Origin: Phytoactinopolyspora endophytica
GTDB lineage: Bacteria; Actinomycetota; Actinomycetes; Jiangellales; Jiangellaceae
Length of the DNA stretch: 6,389 nucleotides
Direction of reading: 5' to 3'
NCBI RefSeq assembly: GCF_004138495.1
Contig: NZ_ML142859.1
Coordinates: forward strand, 130,062-136,450
The notes under the pieces are model-generated. The model was given only the letters and a program-made list of their open reading frames with translations. It was not told the DNA's origin and searched no databases. The translations under genes were made by a program, and so were the position numbers. Positions 6,018 through 6,389 of the stretch are shown piece by piece; positions within the stretch are counted from its first letter, which is position 1; every line of letters starts with the position of its first letter.

Positions 6018-6389
6018 GAGAGCTGGAGTTTCGCGGCGTCACCGTCCGGTTCGGTTCCGGTCACGGGGCCATCAACGCTGTCGACGGCGTTGACCTGGCA
6101 GTCCCGGCGGGGACCGTCGTCGGGCTGGTCGGCGAGTCCGGCTCTGGGAAGTCGACCCTGGCCAAGGCCGCGGTCGGTCTCGTCCCCACGGCCGGCGGTG
6201 AGATCCTGCTGGACGGCGCGACGATGAAGCGGGCGCGGGACCGCGGCCGGCTCCAGATGGTGTTCCAGGATCCGTACTCGTCGCTGGATCCGCGGATGAG
6301 CGTCGGCGACTCGATCGCCGAGGCGCTGCCGGGCCGTCGCGGTCGCGCCGCACGACGCTCCGAGGTGACGCGGCTGCTGGAGCTGGTCG
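6014..6389 (+). CDS. Peptide ABC importer ATPase, DppF/OppF type (partial, 3' end missing)
   Basis: The first 125 codons of the second ATPase, running off the right edge. It begins MRELEFRGVTVRFG, then AINAVDGVDLAV (19-30), Walker A GESGSGKST (40-48, K46), GGEILLDG (61-68) and Q-loop FQDPYSSLDPRMSV (84-97, Q85). The FQDPYSSLDPR form is typical of the DppF/OppF subunit, against FQDPMTSFNP in the DppD half upstream, so the two ATPase sites belong to the two different subunits of one heterodimer. Only about 16 residues separate the GGE strand from the Q-loop region (65-80), shorter than in many relatives, where a gene-D-type segment is inserted. The signature motif, Walker B and the C-terminal extension lie beyond the window. 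The start overlaps the previous stop (ATGA), so co-translation is likely. Confidence 0.93.
   Translation, partial: MRELEFRGVTVRFGSGHGAINAVDGVDLAVPAGTVVGLVGESGSGKSTLAKAAVGLVPTAGGEILLDGATMKRARDRGRLQMVFQDPYSSLDPRMSVGDSIAEALPGRRGRAARRSEVTRLLELV

Overview
The window comes from a high-GC genome, most likely an actinomycete. The evidence is strong G/C preference at third codon positions, a lipobox-type signal peptide on the solute-binding protein, gene junctions of the ATGA type, and a permease-ATPase fusion of a kind common in Actinobacteria. The sequence does not allow a genus call. All real genes lie on the + strand. The long minus-strand reading frames are shadows produced by the codon bias.

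Layout. Bases 1-80 hold the last 25 codons of a gene that looks like an amidohydrolase, resembling the C-terminus of N-acyl-D-amino-acid deacylases. Six bases later (87-1301) a complete metal-dependent amidohydrolase begins, of the prolidase-like / COG1228 type. A 210-base gap (1302-1511) follows. It carries a perfect GC-rich hairpin, a 12-base palindrome and a set of related inverted repeats that look like regulator sites. From 1512 to the right edge runs a Dpp/Opp-type peptide ABC importer: a lipoprotein solute-binding protein (1512-3104), a DppB-type permease (3101-4117), a single polypeptide joining a DppC-type permease to a DppD-type ATPase (4119-6017), and the start of a DppF-type ATPase (6014 to the edge, cut off).

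How the genes work together (inference). The binding protein captures a peptide-like solute outside the membrane. The two permease domains form the channel and the two ATPase domains power it. The amidohydrolases would then cleave the imported compound, for example a dipeptide or N-acyl amino acid, in the cytoplasm. The importer genes overlap or are one base apart, so they are almost certainly one transcript. The gap before the binding protein may carry a separate promoter and operator, so the hydrolases and importer may be one regulon but not necessarily one transcript.

I found no sign of a previously undescribed system. The points most worth a second look are the repeat set in the 1302-1511 gap, the permease-ATPase fusion with its four-cysteine C-terminal module, and the pairing of two hydrolases with one importer.
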